Position numbers and translations under genes: made by a program. 64,000 nt of DNA, from assembly GCF_000745965.1 (NCBI RefSeq), contig NZ_JQKI01000002.1, positions 186,001 to 250,000 of the forward strand, given 5' to 3'. Below the pieces are notes generated by a model that did no database searches, had not been told where the DNA came from, and worked only from the letters and a program-made list of their open reading frames with translations. Positions 1-8,537 of the stretch are shown piece by piece; position 1 is the first letter of the stretch; every line of letters begins with the position of its first letter. Origin of the DNA: Edaphobacter aggregans DSM 19364 (GTDB lineage: Bacteria; Acidobacteriota; Terriglobia; Terriglobales; Acidobacteriaceae).

Positions 1-778
1 TGCCGGGGAGGAGCAACTGGGGGAGGAGACGGGCTAGTTCGGCCTGCCATCTGGACTCCTCTTCGCGGGCGAGTTCGGCGAGGTTGGCGAGGGTCTGGTC
101 GATGGAGGGGTTGAAGGTGCGGAGCTGGGGGAGGAGCTCGTGGCGGATGCGGTTGCGGGTGTAGGCGGTGTCGGTGTTGGTGGAGTCGATGCGCCAGGCC
201 TGGTTGCGGGTGCGGAGGAAGGATTCGACCTCCGAGCGGCGGGTGGCGAGGAGCGGACGGAGGATTCGGCCGGAGCGCTGCTGGGGGAGGTCGACCTGGA
301 CGACGGGATGGATGGCGGAGAGGCCTTCGGTCCAGGCTCCGCGGAGGAGCTTCATGAGGACGGTCTCGGCCTGATCGTCGAGGGTGTGGGCGGTGAGGAC
401 GGCGTCGGCGTGTCCGGAGGCGAGGAGGGTACGGAAGAAGGCGTAGCGCTCTTCGCGGGCGGCCTCCTCGATGGTCTCGCGATTCTGGGCAGCGCGGGCG
501 GGGACGTCGGCGCGGTGGATGTGGAGGGGGATGTCGAGCTGGATTGCGAGGTCCTGGACGAAAGCGACGTCGGCGTCGGACTCGGCGGCCTCGCGGATGC
601 CGTGGTGGACGTGGACGGCGGAGAGGCCGACGCCGAGCGAGTCGCGGGCCGCGGTGTTGGCTTCGAGCAGGGCGAGCAGGAGAGCGACGGAATCGGCCCC
701 GCCGGAGACGGCCACGCAGAGGCGATCGCCGGGGCGGATGTTTTCGCGGTTGAAGGGAAGTGGTGAGAGAGCGGGCAT
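1..778 (-). CDS. tilS: tRNA(Ile)-lysidine synthase TilS, 3' end beyond window
   Basis: TilS is an ATP-dependent ligase that attaches lysine to C34 of the CAU-anticodon tRNA-Ile so that it reads AUA; it acts in the cytoplasm. Reading leftward from the ATG at 778, the product begins MPALSPLPFNRENIRPGDRL and continues into CVAVSGGADSVALLLALLE, the PP-loop ATP-binding SGGxDS motif of the N-type ATP pyrophosphatases. Further on are VHVHHGIR and LTAHTLDDQAETVLMKLLRG, both typical of TilS. About 259 codons are visible; the C-terminal substrate-binding part lies outside the window. The gene is divergent from ispD across about 120 bp. Seen: motifs and open frame. Family assignment is secure. Confidence 0.93.
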   Translation of the reverse strand, partial: MPALSPLPFNRENIRPGDRLCVAVSGGADSVALLLALLEANTAARDSLGVGLSAVHVHHGIREAAESDADVAFVQDLAIQLDIPLHIHRADVPARAAQNRETIEEAAREERYAFFRTLLASGHADAVLTAHTLDDQAETVLMKLLRGAWTEGLSAIHPVVQVDLPQQRSGRILRPLLATRRSEVESFLRTRNQAWRIDSTNTDTAYTRNRIRHELLPQLRTFNPSIDQTLANLAELAREEESRWQAELARLLPQLLLPG

Positions 779-899
779 GGAGCTTCCATCTTAGTTGCCC
801 GCATGTTGTAGCGCTGTCGTAGTTGTTGAAGCTGCTGCCTTGATGACAATGCGGTGCGGTGAAGGATTTCGTTCGTCAATCTTGTATACTTCGCAGGTT

Positions 900-1625
900 A
901 TGCGAGTTTTTGTGATTCTTCCGGCAGCAGGGATGGGCACGCGTATGGCGGCCGGATCTCATGCCGCGGCTCCGAAGCAGTTTCTGTCGATTGGCGGGGT
1001 TCCGGTTCTGGTGCGCTCGGTGAAGGCGTTCCTGGATGTGCCGCGTGTGGATGCGGTTTGCGTGGCAGTGCGGAGTTCGGAGCGCGAGCGAGTTGAGGCG
1101 CAGTTTCAGGAGTTCCGGCTGGGGCCGCGCGTCCACATGGTGGAGGGCGGCGACAATCGGCAGGAGTCTGTGGGCAACGCGCTGGCGGCGCTGGAGTGCG
1201 ACGACGACGATGTGGTTCTGGTGCACGACGCGGTTAGGCCACTGATCGACGCAGGGACGATCGAGAGGACGATTGACGCGGTGGCACGACACGGCGCGGC
1301 GATTGTGGGCCTGCCGGCGGTGGACACGATCAAGCAGGTAGAGCGGACCGCGGACGGCGCGATCATTACGGCGACGATTCCGCGGGAGCTGATTGTGTTG
1401 GCGCAGACGCCGCAGGGCGCGCGCGTGGGACTGCTGCGGCGAGTGTTTGCCGAGGCGGCGGCGGATGGCTTTACGGGGACCGATGAGGCGAGCCTGTTGG
1501 AGCGCGCCGGGGTAGAAGTGGCCGTGGTGGCGGGCTCGGCGCGGAACTTCAAGATCACGCAGCCGGGAGATATCGAGCTGGCGGAGTTTTATCTGCACCA
1601 GGCAGCAGTGGCAGGTGCGCGATGA
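900..1625 (+). CDS. ispD: 2-C-methyl-D-erythritol 4-phosphate cytidylyltransferase IspD
   Basis: IspD transfers CMP from CTP to MEP, the third step of the non-mevalonate isoprenoid pathway. The 241-residue product opens with VFVILPAAGMGTRM, the nucleotide-binding P-loop-like signature of this family, followed by APKQFLSIGG, which carries the conserved Lys. VLVHDAVRPLI near residue 105 is the second family signature. The frame stays open upstream to 795, but the ATG at 900 puts the ILPAAGxGTRM motif at the N-terminus, as in the family. A TATACT hexamer at 885-890 is too close to this ATG to be judged. The stop overlaps the ispF start (ATGA), so the two are translationally coupled. Confidence 0.95.
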   Translation: MRVFVILPAAGMGTRMAAGSHAAAPKQFLSIGGVPVLVRSVKAFLDVPRVDAVCVAVRSSERERVEAQFQEFRLGPRVHMVEGGDNRQESVGNALAALECDDDDVVLVHDAVRPLIDAGTIERTIDAVARHGAAIVGLPAVDTIKQVERTADGAIITATIPRELIVLAQTPQGARVGLLRRVFAEAAADGFTGTDEASLLERAGVEVAVVAGSARNFKITQPGDIELAEFYLHQAAVAGAR

Positions 1626-2239
1626 GCATGAGGATTGGGTACGGGTTCGACTCGCATGCGTTCAAGCCAGGCGTTCCGTTGATCATCGGTGGATTGCCGA
1701 TTGAACATCCGGAGGGGCTGGCAGGGCACTCGGATGGCGATGTGCTGCTGCATGCGATTACGGATGCTCTGCTGGGCGCGGTTTCGGCGGGGGATATAGG
1801 CACGTTCTTTCCGCCGAACGATCCGCGGTGGAAGGGCGCTGCTTCGAAGGTGTTTCTGGAGACCGCACTCGAAGAGGTAGCGACGGCGGGATACAAGATC
1901 GTAAATGTGGACACGGTGCTGGTGCTGGCGAAGCCGAAGATCGTTCCGATTGCCGGCGAGTTGCGCGAACGCGTGGCCGAACTGCTGGGCGTGAAGCCGG
2001 GCGAGGTTGGAATCAAGGCCAAGACGCCGGAGGGGTTGAACCAGGATGGCGTGGCGGTGGCGCATGCGACGGTTCTGCTGGAGAGCGTGAAGCTAGTGGA
2101 TGCTCCGGCGCGCATGGTGGCTGCAGCGGAGGTAGAGGACGAGATCGACAAGGTGGTGAAGGGGCTGGTGGGCGACGCTCACGATATCTCGGCGCTGGGA
2201 CGGAAGCGGCCTCCGTTCGACACGGACGATATCACTTAG
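1622..2239 (+). CDS. ispF: 2-C-methyl-D-erythritol 2,4-cyclodiphosphate synthase IspF with C-terminal extension
   Basis: IspF cyclises CDP-ME 2-phosphate to MEcPP with release of CMP. The signature RIGYGFDSHAF gives the metal-binding Asp and His at the N-terminus; GHSDGDVLLHAITDALLGA supplies the third metal ligand; DIGTFFPP and IKAKTPEGL follow as in the family. The family is usually about 157-160 residues, but this protein has 205: after the normal end (AVAHATVLLE) about 45 residues continue, with a charged helix-like stretch (AEVEDEIDKVVKGLVGDAHD). An internal ATG at 1628 (MRIGYG) is the alternative start. Overlaps ispD by four bases. Confidence 0.94.
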   Translation: MSMRIGYGFDSHAFKPGVPLIIGGLPIEHPEGLAGHSDGDVLLHAITDALLGAVSAGDIGTFFPPNDPRWKGAASKVFLETALEEVATAGYKIVNVDTVLVLAKPKIVPIAGELRERVAELLGVKPGEVGIKAKTPEGLNQDGVAVAHATVLLESVKLVDAPARMVAAAEVEDEIDKVVKGLVGDAHDISALGRKRPPFDTDDIT

Positions 2240-2245
2240 AAGGAA

Positions 2246-2291
2246 GCAGAGAGGAACGCGGAGGCTTTGGGTCTCTGCGCCGTTTCTGTTT
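2246..2291. terminator. Possible bidirectional terminator between ispF and the O-methyltransferase gene
   Basis: GCAGAGA at 2246-2252 pairs with TCTCTGC at 2272-2278 around a 19-nt loop, followed by a T-rich run (GTTTCTGTTTTT). It sits between two convergent stop codons. The stem is only 7 bp, so this is tentative. Confidence 0.35.
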
Positions 2292-2966
2292 TTAAGCCTC
2301 GGCTTTGACGACGGCCATGGCGAAGCCGTCGTAGCCCTTGGTACTGACGGTCTGGATGGCGGTGGCGTCGAGCTGCGGGTGGCTGCCGAGGCGCTCGAGG
2401 AAGGTGCGGGTTCCGATGACGCGGGCGTCGTCGCTGCGGTCGTTGATGATCTCGCCCTCGCGGATGACGTTGTCTGCGATGATGACGGTTCCGGGACGCG
2501 CGAGCTTGAGGGCCCAGTCGAGGTAGACGGGGTTGTTGGGCTTGTCGGCGTCGAGGAAGATGAAGTCGAAGGGCGCGGGCCTCTCGTCGTGGAGTTTGGC
2601 GAGGGAGTCGAGCGCGGGGCCGACGCGGATGTCGACGAGCGAGCTGAGGCCGGCGCGGTGGATGTTGGCCTGGGCGACTGCGGCGTGTTTGGGATCGAGT
2701 TCGAGGGTGACGAGCTGGCCGTCGGAGGGGAGCGCGCGGGCAAGCCAGATGGTGGAGTAGCCGCCGAGTGTGCCGACCTCGAGGATGCGGCGCGCGCCCT
2801 GGACGCGAGCGAGAAGGTGCAGCAGCTTGCCGTGGCTGGGCGCGACGTCGATGGCGGGAAGACCGGCGCAGGCGTTGGCTTCGAGGGCCTCCTCCATGCG
2901 GTGGTCGGAGGAGATGAGGTTGTCGGCGAGGTAGCGGTCGACAGCGATCCAGAGGTCTTGATCCAT
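2292..2966 (-). CDS. Class I SAM-dependent O-methyltransferase (caffeoyl-CoA/catechol OMT family)
   Basis: This 224-residue protein is the usual length of bacterial family-3 O-methyltransferases. The SAM-binding motif I is visible as ILEVGTLGGYSTIWLARAL (residues about 58-76), then LVTLELDPKHAAVAQANI (motif II, acidic ribose-binding residue) and FDFIFLDADKPNNPVYLDWAL (metal-binding Asp and the DADK signature of this family), followed by GTVIIADNVIREG. Together these indicate a divalent-metal-dependent methyltransferase acting on a catechol-like hydroxyl; the substrate cannot be told. No signal peptide, so it is cytoplasmic. Convergent with ispF. Confidence 0.9.
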   Translation of the reverse strand: MDQDLWIAVDRYLADNLISSDHRMEEALEANACAGLPAIDVAPSHGKLLHLLARVQGARRILEVGTLGGYSTIWLARALPSDGQLVTLELDPKHAAVAQANIHRAGLSSLVDIRVGPALDSLAKLHDERPAPFDFIFLDADKPNNPVYLDWALKLARPGTVIIADNVIREGEIINDRSDDARVIGTRTFLERLGSHPQLDATAIQTVSTKGYDGFAMAVVKAEA

Positions 2967-3048
2967 GCAGCCAAGATAGAGTCTTGCGGTGCGAGGGGCA
3001 AGCGGATGCTAGCGTGTTGAGATAGAGCTTTCTGCTTGAGGAGATGGG

Positions 3049-4929
3049 ATGCGGACTGGGTTGGGTGTGTTGGCGGCGTTGGCTTGCTTGTGCGGAGCGG
3101 GACATGGGCAGACGGTGGCTTCGCCACATCTTATGGATGCACCGAAGGCGGCAGAGTGCAAGGTGACGGACGAGTGGGCGACCCCGGCGGAGAACGCGTG
3201 TTATGCGACGACTCCGGACTATGCGGAGACGATGAGCTATCTGAAGCGAGTCGAGTCGGCGGCACCAACGCAGGTGAAGATTGAGGCGTTTGGCAAGACG
3301 GGCGAGGGGCGCGATCTGGATATTGTGATTGTGTCGCGGGATGGAGTGTTCGATCCGGCGGCGCTTCACCGGGCGAAGCGGCCGGTGGTGCTGGTGCAGA
3401 ACTCGATCCATGCTGGCGAGATGGACGGCAAGGACGCTTGTATAGCGTTGCTGCGCGACATGGTGGTGACGAAGTCGAAGGCTGCGTTGCTGGAGCGGGC
3501 GGTGTTTGTCTTCATCCCGATGTACAACGCCGATGGGCACGAGCGGCGCAGCAGGCACAACCGCATCAACCAGGATGGGCCGCTGGAGATGGGCTTTCGC
3601 GGGAACGGGACGAATCTGAATCTGAACCGCGACTACCTGAAGGCGGAGGCGCCGGAGACGCGCGCGTTCATGGCGATGTTTCATCGCTGGCTGCCGGACT
3701 TCTTTGTCGATGACCATGTGACTGATGGCGCGGACTATCAGTACGACGTGACGTTTACGATCGACGATGGTCCGAACCTGCCGAATGGCACGGCGAAGTG
3801 GATCGATGACGTCGTGACTCCGGGCCTGGAGAAGTATGTGGATGCGCACGGGCACCTGGCTTCGCCGACTTATATCAATCTGGTCAACGATAACGATCCG
3901 GCGCAGGGGCTGGCGTTCAACGACGATCTGCCGCGCTTCTCGACGGGCTACATGATTCTGGAGGGGCGTCCTTCGATGCTGGTGGAGCTGCACATGCTGA
4001 AGGATTACAAGACGCGCGTGACGGGGAACTACGAGATTCTTGCAGGACTGATGGAGCTGGTGAATCGCGATGCGGACAAGCTGATCGCGCTGAACGCGGC
4101 GGCTGACAAGGAGGCGGAGGCGATGGGCGCGCATCCGCTGAGCAACGTGAGGTATCCGCTGGCGCTCGGGTGGGGTGGTCAGACGACGCCATTCCTGTTT
4201 CGCGGCTACAAGTACACGCGCGAGTTGAGCGCGGTCTCGGGCGCGATGTGGGTGAGGTACAGGCATGAGCCGTGGAACGTCTCGTTGCCGATGCAGACGG
4301 GATTCAAGGTGACGGCGGAGACGACGCTTCCGGCGGCTTACATTATTCCGGCGCAGTGGACGAAGGTGATTGATGTGCTTGCGGCGCATCAGGTGGAGAT
4401 GTCGCGGACGACCGCCGCTTGGTCGGGCGATGTCGAGACCTATCGCTGCGCCGGAATGGCGTGGCAGGAGCCGCCGTTCGAGGGAAGGCATCCGACGTTC
4501 AACGGTGAGGCGATGCACGATCCGGGGAGGTTTGGCAGCTGCGCACTGGTGCGGGAGCGGACGAGCTTTCCGGCTGGATCGGCTGTGGTGCGGCTGAATC
4601 AGCGGCTGTCGAAGGTGGCTGTCGAGTGGCTGGAGCCTGCGGGTCCGGATTCGGCGATGCAATGGGGCTTCTTCGATACGATCTTCGAGCAGAAGGAGTA
4701 CGGCGAAGCGTATGTGCTGGAGGAACTGGCTCGGGAGATGATGGCGAAGGACCCAAAGCTGAAGGCGGAGTTCGAGAAGAAGGTGGCGAGCGATCCGGCG
4801 TTTGCGGGGAATCCATATGCGCGGCTGGAGTTCTTCTACGAGCGCTCGCCTTGGTATGCGGCGAATCGGGTCGGATTGTATCCGATTGGCCGGCTGGGAA
4901 GCGTAGACGGGATTCCGGTGGCGAAGTGA
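3049..4929 (+). CDS. Exported M14 family zinc carboxypeptidase
   Basis: The 626-residue product begins with a signal peptide (MRTGLGVLAALACLCGAGHG). The zinc-binding HxxE of M14 peptidases is at NSIHAGEMDGKD (His121, Glu124) and the third zinc ligand is probably His223 in FFVDDHVTDG. NADGHERRSRHNRINQDG and GTNLNLNRDYLKAEAPET are the substrate-binding (Asn-Arg) stretches of the family. A C-terminal region of about 300 residues beyond the catalytic domain has no motif I recognise. The start is supported by GAGGAG five bases upstream. It heads a run of exported hydrolases (CocE/NonD, M13, M24), suggesting extracellular peptide scavenging; the substrate is unknown. Confidence 0.88.
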   Translation: MRTGLGVLAALACLCGAGHGQTVASPHLMDAPKAAECKVTDEWATPAENACYATTPDYAETMSYLKRVESAAPTQVKIEAFGKTGEGRDLDIVIVSRDGVFDPAALHRAKRPVVLVQNSIHAGEMDGKDACIALLRDMVVTKSKAALLERAVFVFIPMYNADGHERRSRHNRINQDGPLEMGFRGNGTNLNLNRDYLKAEAPETRAFMAMFHRWLPDFFVDDHVTDGADYQYDVTFTIDDGPNLPNGTAKWIDDVVTPGLEKYVDAHGHLASPTYINLVNDNDPAQGLAFNDDLPRFSTGYMILEGRPSMLVELHMLKDYKTRVTGNYEILAGLMELVNRDADKLIALNAAADKEAEAMGAHPLSNVRYPLALGWGGQTTPFLFRGYKYTRELSAVSGAMWVRYRHEPWNVSLPMQTGFKVTAETTLPAAYIIPAQWTKVIDVLAAHQVEMSRTTAAWSGDVETYRCAGMAWQEPPFEGRHPTFNGEAMHDPGRFGSCALVRERTSFPAGSAVVRLNQRLSKVAVEWLEPAGPDSAMQWGFFDTIFEQKEYGEAYVLEELAREMMAKDPKLKAEFEKKVASDPAFAGNPYARLEFFYERSPWYAANRVGLYPIGRLGSVDGIPVAK

Positions 4930-4985
4930 GAGAGCTGCTGTAGACTGCGGTACATTCAGTTCATTTCCTCTTGAAGGTGAGTTCA

Positions 4986-6941
4986 ATGAAGGCAGGGTTT
5001 TGTGTTGCTGCAGGACTTTTGTGTAGCGGGATAGCGGCTTTGGCGCAGGCTCCGGCGGCTGCAGCTCCGGACGATTTCGTCAGAACGCACTATGCCAAGT
5101 TTGAGTACCGGATTCCGATGCGTGATGGGGCGAAGATGTTCGCCGCGGTGTATGTGCCGAAGGCGGGCGCGTTCAAGGATGCGGGGCCTTATCCGTTTCT
5201 GATGACGAAGACGCCTTACAGCTGCGGGCCTTATGGCGTGGACAAGTTTCCTCCGCGCGTTGGGCCGAGCGCGGAACTGATGGAGTCGGGTTACATCTTT
5301 GTATGCGAGGACGCTCGCGGACGCTATGCGAGCGAGGGCGTGTTTCAGGAGATGAATCCGCATATCGTCGACAAGAAGGGGCCGAAGGATGTGGATGAGT
5401 CGAGCGATATGTACGACACGGTCGAGTTCCTGCTGAAGAACGTGCCGAACAACAACGGCAAGGTCGGGATTACGGGCATCAGCTATCCGGGCTTCTACAC
5501 GTCGGCGAGCATTATCGATTCGCATCCGGCGATCAAGGCGGCGAGTCCGCAGGCTCCGATGACGGACCTGTTCTTCAACGATGACGGCTATCACGGCGGC
5601 GCGTTCATGCTGGGGGCGAACTATGGTTTCTATCGCAGCTTCAGGCCACAGAAGAATCCACTGATTCCGTCTGCTCCATCGCCGCGTGGTGTTTCGAACT
5701 CGGAGAATCCGGATACGTACGCGACGCTGCTGGCTGCGGGGCCGACGACGGATCTCGACAAGGGTAAGGAGTATCTGAACGGCGAGAACTGGCTGTTTCA
5801 CGACCAGGTGATGCATACGACGTACGACGACTACTGGCGAAAGCGCGATCTGTCGCGGCACATGAAGGGCGTTCATACGGCCGTGATGGTGGTCGGCGGA
5901 TGGTTCGATGCCGAGGACCTTTCGGGGCCGTTCAAGACGTTTCATGCGATCGATCAATACAATCCGGGCGCGGTGAATACGCTGGTGATCGGGCCATGGA
6001 CGCATGGCGGCTGGGCGCGGACGGACGGTGATCGGCTGGGCGATGTGACGTTCAATGCGAAGACCTCGCTGTTTTACAGGGAGAAGATCGAGCTCCCGTT
6101 CTTCGAGTTCTACCTGAAGGGCGTTGGCGTTGATAAGAGCGGCAACCGCATTGGTCCGCTGCCGAAGGCTTATGTCTTCGAGACGGGGACGAATGTCTGG
6201 AAGACGTATGAGGCGTGGCCTCCGAAGCAGGCGGCGGCGAAGACGCTTTATTTTCATGCGGACGGCAAGCTGAGCTTCGATGCGCCTTCAGAGAAGACGG
6301 GCGTTGATGAGTATGTGAGCGATCCGGCGCATCCGGTTCCGTTCGTCGGGTATCCGACGGACACGGTTCCGCAGCGGTATATGGCGGATGATCAGAGGTT
6401 CGCGGCGACTCGGCCGGATGTGCTGGTGTATGTTTCGGAGCCGTTGACCGAGGATCTGACGATTGCCGGGCCGGTGAAGCCGAAGCTGAAGATTGCTTCG
6501 ACGGGGACGGACTCGGACTTTGTGGTGAAGATGATCGATGTTTATCCGTACGACTATCCGCTGTCTCAGGGCACGGATGCGGGCAACAAGCGGATTGTGG
6601 GCGCTGCTCCCGTGGTGATGGGAGGGTATGAGCAGCTTGTTCGCGGCGAGCCGATGCGGGCGAAGTTCCGCGATAGCTGGGAGAAGCCTACGGCGTTAGT
6701 GCCCGGCAAGATGGTTACGCTGAACGGCGAGATGCCGGATGTGAACCACACGTTCCGCGCAGGGCACCGCATTATGGTGCAGGTGCAGAGCTCGTGGTTC
6801 CCGCTGGTGGACCGCAATCCGCAGACGTTTGTCGATATTCCGCTGGCGAAGCCGGAGCAGTTTGTGAAGGCTACCGAGAGCGTGTATCGGAGTGCGGACG
6901 CGGCTAGCGGGGTTGAGGTGCTGGTGCTGCCTCAGCCGTAG
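4986..6941 (+). CDS. Exported CocE/NonD family hydrolase (X-Pro dipeptidyl-peptidase S15-like)
   Basis: An alpha/beta-hydrolase of the CocE/NonD/S15 group, 651 residues. The nucleophile elbow is GITGISYPGFYTSASI with Ser166; DARGRYASEG (oxyanion side) and GPWTHGGWARTDGD (the catalytic His region) follow. The C-terminal half has the galactose-binding-like X-Pro dipeptidyl-peptidase domain (DFVVKMIDVYP, FRAGHRIMVQVQSSWFP). The ATG at 4986 is preferred over an in-frame TTG at 4971 because AAGGTGAG precedes it and it starts a clear signal peptide ending in ALAQA. Members cleave acyl esters, beta-lactam side chains or X-Pro peptides; which applies here cannot be told. Confidence 0.88.
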   Translation: MKAGFCVAAGLLCSGIAALAQAPAAAAPDDFVRTHYAKFEYRIPMRDGAKMFAAVYVPKAGAFKDAGPYPFLMTKTPYSCGPYGVDKFPPRVGPSAELMESGYIFVCEDARGRYASEGVFQEMNPHIVDKKGPKDVDESSDMYDTVEFLLKNVPNNNGKVGITGISYPGFYTSASIIDSHPAIKAASPQAPMTDLFFNDDGYHGGAFMLGANYGFYRSFRPQKNPLIPSAPSPRGVSNSENPDTYATLLAAGPTTDLDKGKEYLNGENWLFHDQVMHTTYDDYWRKRDLSRHMKGVHTAVMVVGGWFDAEDLSGPFKTFHAIDQYNPGAVNTLVIGPWTHGGWARTDGDRLGDVTFNAKTSLFYREKIELPFFEFYLKGVGVDKSGNRIGPLPKAYVFETGTNVWKTYEAWPPKQAAAKTLYFHADGKLSFDAPSEKTGVDEYVSDPAHPVPFVGYPTDTVPQRYMADDQRFAATRPDVLVYVSEPLTEDLTIAGPVKPKLKIASTGTDSDFVVKMIDVYPYDYPLSQGTDAGNKRIVGAAPVVMGGYEQLVRGEPMRAKFRDSWEKPTALVPGKMVTLNGEMPDVNHTFRAGHRIMVQVQSSWFPLVDRNPQTFVDIPLAKPEQFVKATESVYRSADAASGVEVLVLPQP

Positions 6942-7060
6942 GGGTACCCCTCCCCCCCCTGATTTTCGTAAAATCTTTTGATTCAGTGGTTTATGTAAAT
7001 TTGGGCGCGTAAAATATTGGATTGATTGGGTTTATGGGTCAAAATATTGATTATAAAAGA
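6941..7060. repeat. C-run followed by three imperfect AAAATATTGATT-type units
   Basis: Immediately after the CocE stop comes the palindrome GGGGTACCCC (6941-6950) and a run of eight C. AAAAT-containing units then start at 6970, 7011 and 7041 (AAAATCTTTTGATT, AAAATATTGGATT, AAAATATTGATT), the first two followed by GTTTATG-containing linkers (GGTTTATG, GGGTTTATGGG). The block has no coding potential and ends at a terminator hairpin. I recall similar C-run/AAAATAT intergenic blocks from other Acidobacteria; that is memory, not a search result. Confidence 0.55.
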
Positions 7061-7065
7061 GATAA

Positions 7066-7095
7066 GCCGGAGGGTTTCCCTCCGGCCTTTTTCTA
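7066..7095 (+). terminator. Rho-independent terminator
   Basis: GCCGGAGGG (7066-7074) pairs perfectly with CCCTCCGGC (7078-7086) around a TTT loop and is followed by CTTTTTCT. It closes the transcript of the CocE/NonD gene and isolates the next gene. Confidence 0.85.
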
Positions 7096-7379
7096 TCTAT
7101 TTCTATTTTAGGGAATTGGGTGGAATAGATCGGCGCTTTTTGAGGATTTATTTTTTGGGGTGGAAGTTGTTTGGTTTGTTGGTGTTGGGTGGATTTTGGG
7201 ATGGAGTCTGTGGGGTCTGGGTCTTGACAGGAATTGAGGCATTTTCCGAGGTTGACCGGCCCGAAGTCGGGGGCGTAGAGTTCCAGTCCGTTCGTCGCCG
7301 CATCCGCTTTTGCGAGGCGAAACCCACGATTGGCGGGCCCCTCGGCTTGTTTTTTCACTCTGCATGAAGGAGCGCTGCG

Positions 7380-8453
7380 ATGAACCCCTATTACAGAATG
7401 GTAAGGATCTGCTGTGCGGTGATGGTGTTAATGCTGTCGTGCGCAGCATGGTCGCAGTCGGCAAACGTGTCGGTGTTTGCCGAAGGTCTAAACAACCCTC
7501 GCGGACTGCAGTTTGGCCCGGACGGGAACCTGTATGTCGCAGAAGGCGGCGCAGGTGGTGGCTTATCGAGTGTCGGATTGTGCGACCAGGTTCCAATGGT
7601 TGGCCCATATACCGGCGGATTTACAGCTCGGATTTCCAAGATCAGCCCGGACGGGACACGCACAACCGTCGCGGATCTTTTGCCTTCAAGCCAGACTTCT
7701 CTGGCGACGGGCAGTTTGGTGAGCGGTGTTGCGGATGTAGCTTTCATTGGCGACACGCTGTACGCGATTTTGGCGGGGGCGGGCTGCTCCCATGGCCTTG
7801 CCGGTACGGATAACACCGTGCTTCGCGTGAATGCAGATGGCACCACGACGATGATTGCCGATCTGTCGGCCTTCCAAAAGACGCACCCGGTCGAGAATCC
7901 CGAACCTGATGACTTCGAGCCCGACGGTACGTGGTTCAGCATGGTCGCGGTCCGTGGTGCGTTGTATGCGGTAGAACCAAATCACGGCGAACTGGACATG
8001 ATCAGCACCGATGGCCAGATCCGCCGCATTGTGGACATTTCCGCGACGCAGGGACATATTGTCCCTACAGCGGTTGCCTATGACGGCAACTTCTTTGTTG
8101 GAAACCTGAACACCTTTCCCATTCAGGAAGGATCATCGAAGATCCTGAAGATTACACCTTCTGGTCAACTGAAGACGTTTGCTACCGGGTTTACGACCAT
8201 CCTCGGACTTGCCTTCGATCATCAGCACAGGCTGTATGTGCTGGAAAACACCACGGGCAATCCAAACCCTACGCCAGGTACGGGAAAGGTGCTGCGTATC
8301 GAGCATAACGGGGATGTGCAAGAGATCGCGTCGGGACTGTCCTTGCCTACGGCGATGACGTTCGGGCCAGATGGGAACCTTTATGTGTCCAACGTGGGGT
8401 TCGGTCCGCCACCGATTGGCCTGGGGCAAGTTGTGAAGATCGTAGTGCCGTAG
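7380..8453 (+). CDS. Exported ScyD/ScyE-like beta-propeller protein
   Basis: The 357-residue protein has a signal peptide (MVRICCAVMVLMLSCAAWSQ) and an NHL/SMP-30-like propeller. Repeats with the pattern GLxxPRGLQFGPDGNLYVAEGG and LPTAMTFGPDGNLYVSNVG open and close the ring, with KISPDGTRTTVADLLP, VLRVNADGTTTMIADLS and LKITPSGQLKTFATGF between. This arrangement matches the ScyD/ScyE family, named after the scytonemin cluster of cyanobacteria but widespread without it; no other scytonemin gene is here. GGAG eight bases upstream supports the start. It has terminators on both sides and appears monocistronic. The function is unknown. Confidence 0.8.
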   Translation: MNPYYRMVRICCAVMVLMLSCAAWSQSANVSVFAEGLNNPRGLQFGPDGNLYVAEGGAGGGLSSVGLCDQVPMVGPYTGGFTARISKISPDGTRTTVADLLPSSQTSLATGSLVSGVADVAFIGDTLYAILAGAGCSHGLAGTDNTVLRVNADGTTTMIADLSAFQKTHPVENPEPDDFEPDGTWFSMVAVRGALYAVEPNHGELDMISTDGQIRRIVDISATQGHIVPTAVAYDGNFFVGNLNTFPIQEGSSKILKITPSGQLKTFATGFTTILGLAFDHQHRLYVLENTTGNPNPTPGTGKVLRIEHNGDVQEIASGLSLPTAMTFGPDGNLYVSNVGFGPPPIGLGQVVKIVVP

Positions 8454-8475
8454 CAAGAGGGCTTGCTTCGACTAC

Positions 8476-8506
8476 GGGGTCCACGATAAGACGTGGACCC
8501 CTTCGC
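8476..8506 (+). terminator. Hairpin terminator after the ScyD-like gene
   Basis: GGGGTCCACG (8476-8485) and CGTGGACCCC (8492-8501) form a 10-bp stem with a 6-nt loop between two convergent genes. The T tract after it is short (TTCGCTC), so it may act in either direction. Confidence 0.65.
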
Positions 8507-8537
8507 TCACGATGATGAGTTTCTTCCGGGTGTGCGA

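Noticed and set aside
2093..3127. 344-codon minus-strand frame overlapping the O-methyltransferase
   Set aside because: Same strand but different frame from the real gene; low-complexity Ser/Pro/Thr product. The frame with EVGTLGGYS is the coding one.
2236..4986. 916-codon open frame on the minus strand across the M14 peptidase gene
   Set aside because: It is antisense to a gene with clear zinc-ligand motifs; the product is rich in Arg, His, Pro and has no domain. Long antisense frames are expected from GC-rich codons.
4983..6257. 424-codon minus-strand frame across the CocE/NonD gene
   Set aside because: Antisense shadow: Arg/Ile/His-rich product without motifs, while the plus strand has the GISYPG nucleophile elbow.
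7380..8453. Scytonemin biosynthesis gene
   Set aside because: The ScyD/ScyE family is widespread outside scytonemin producers and no other scy gene is present.
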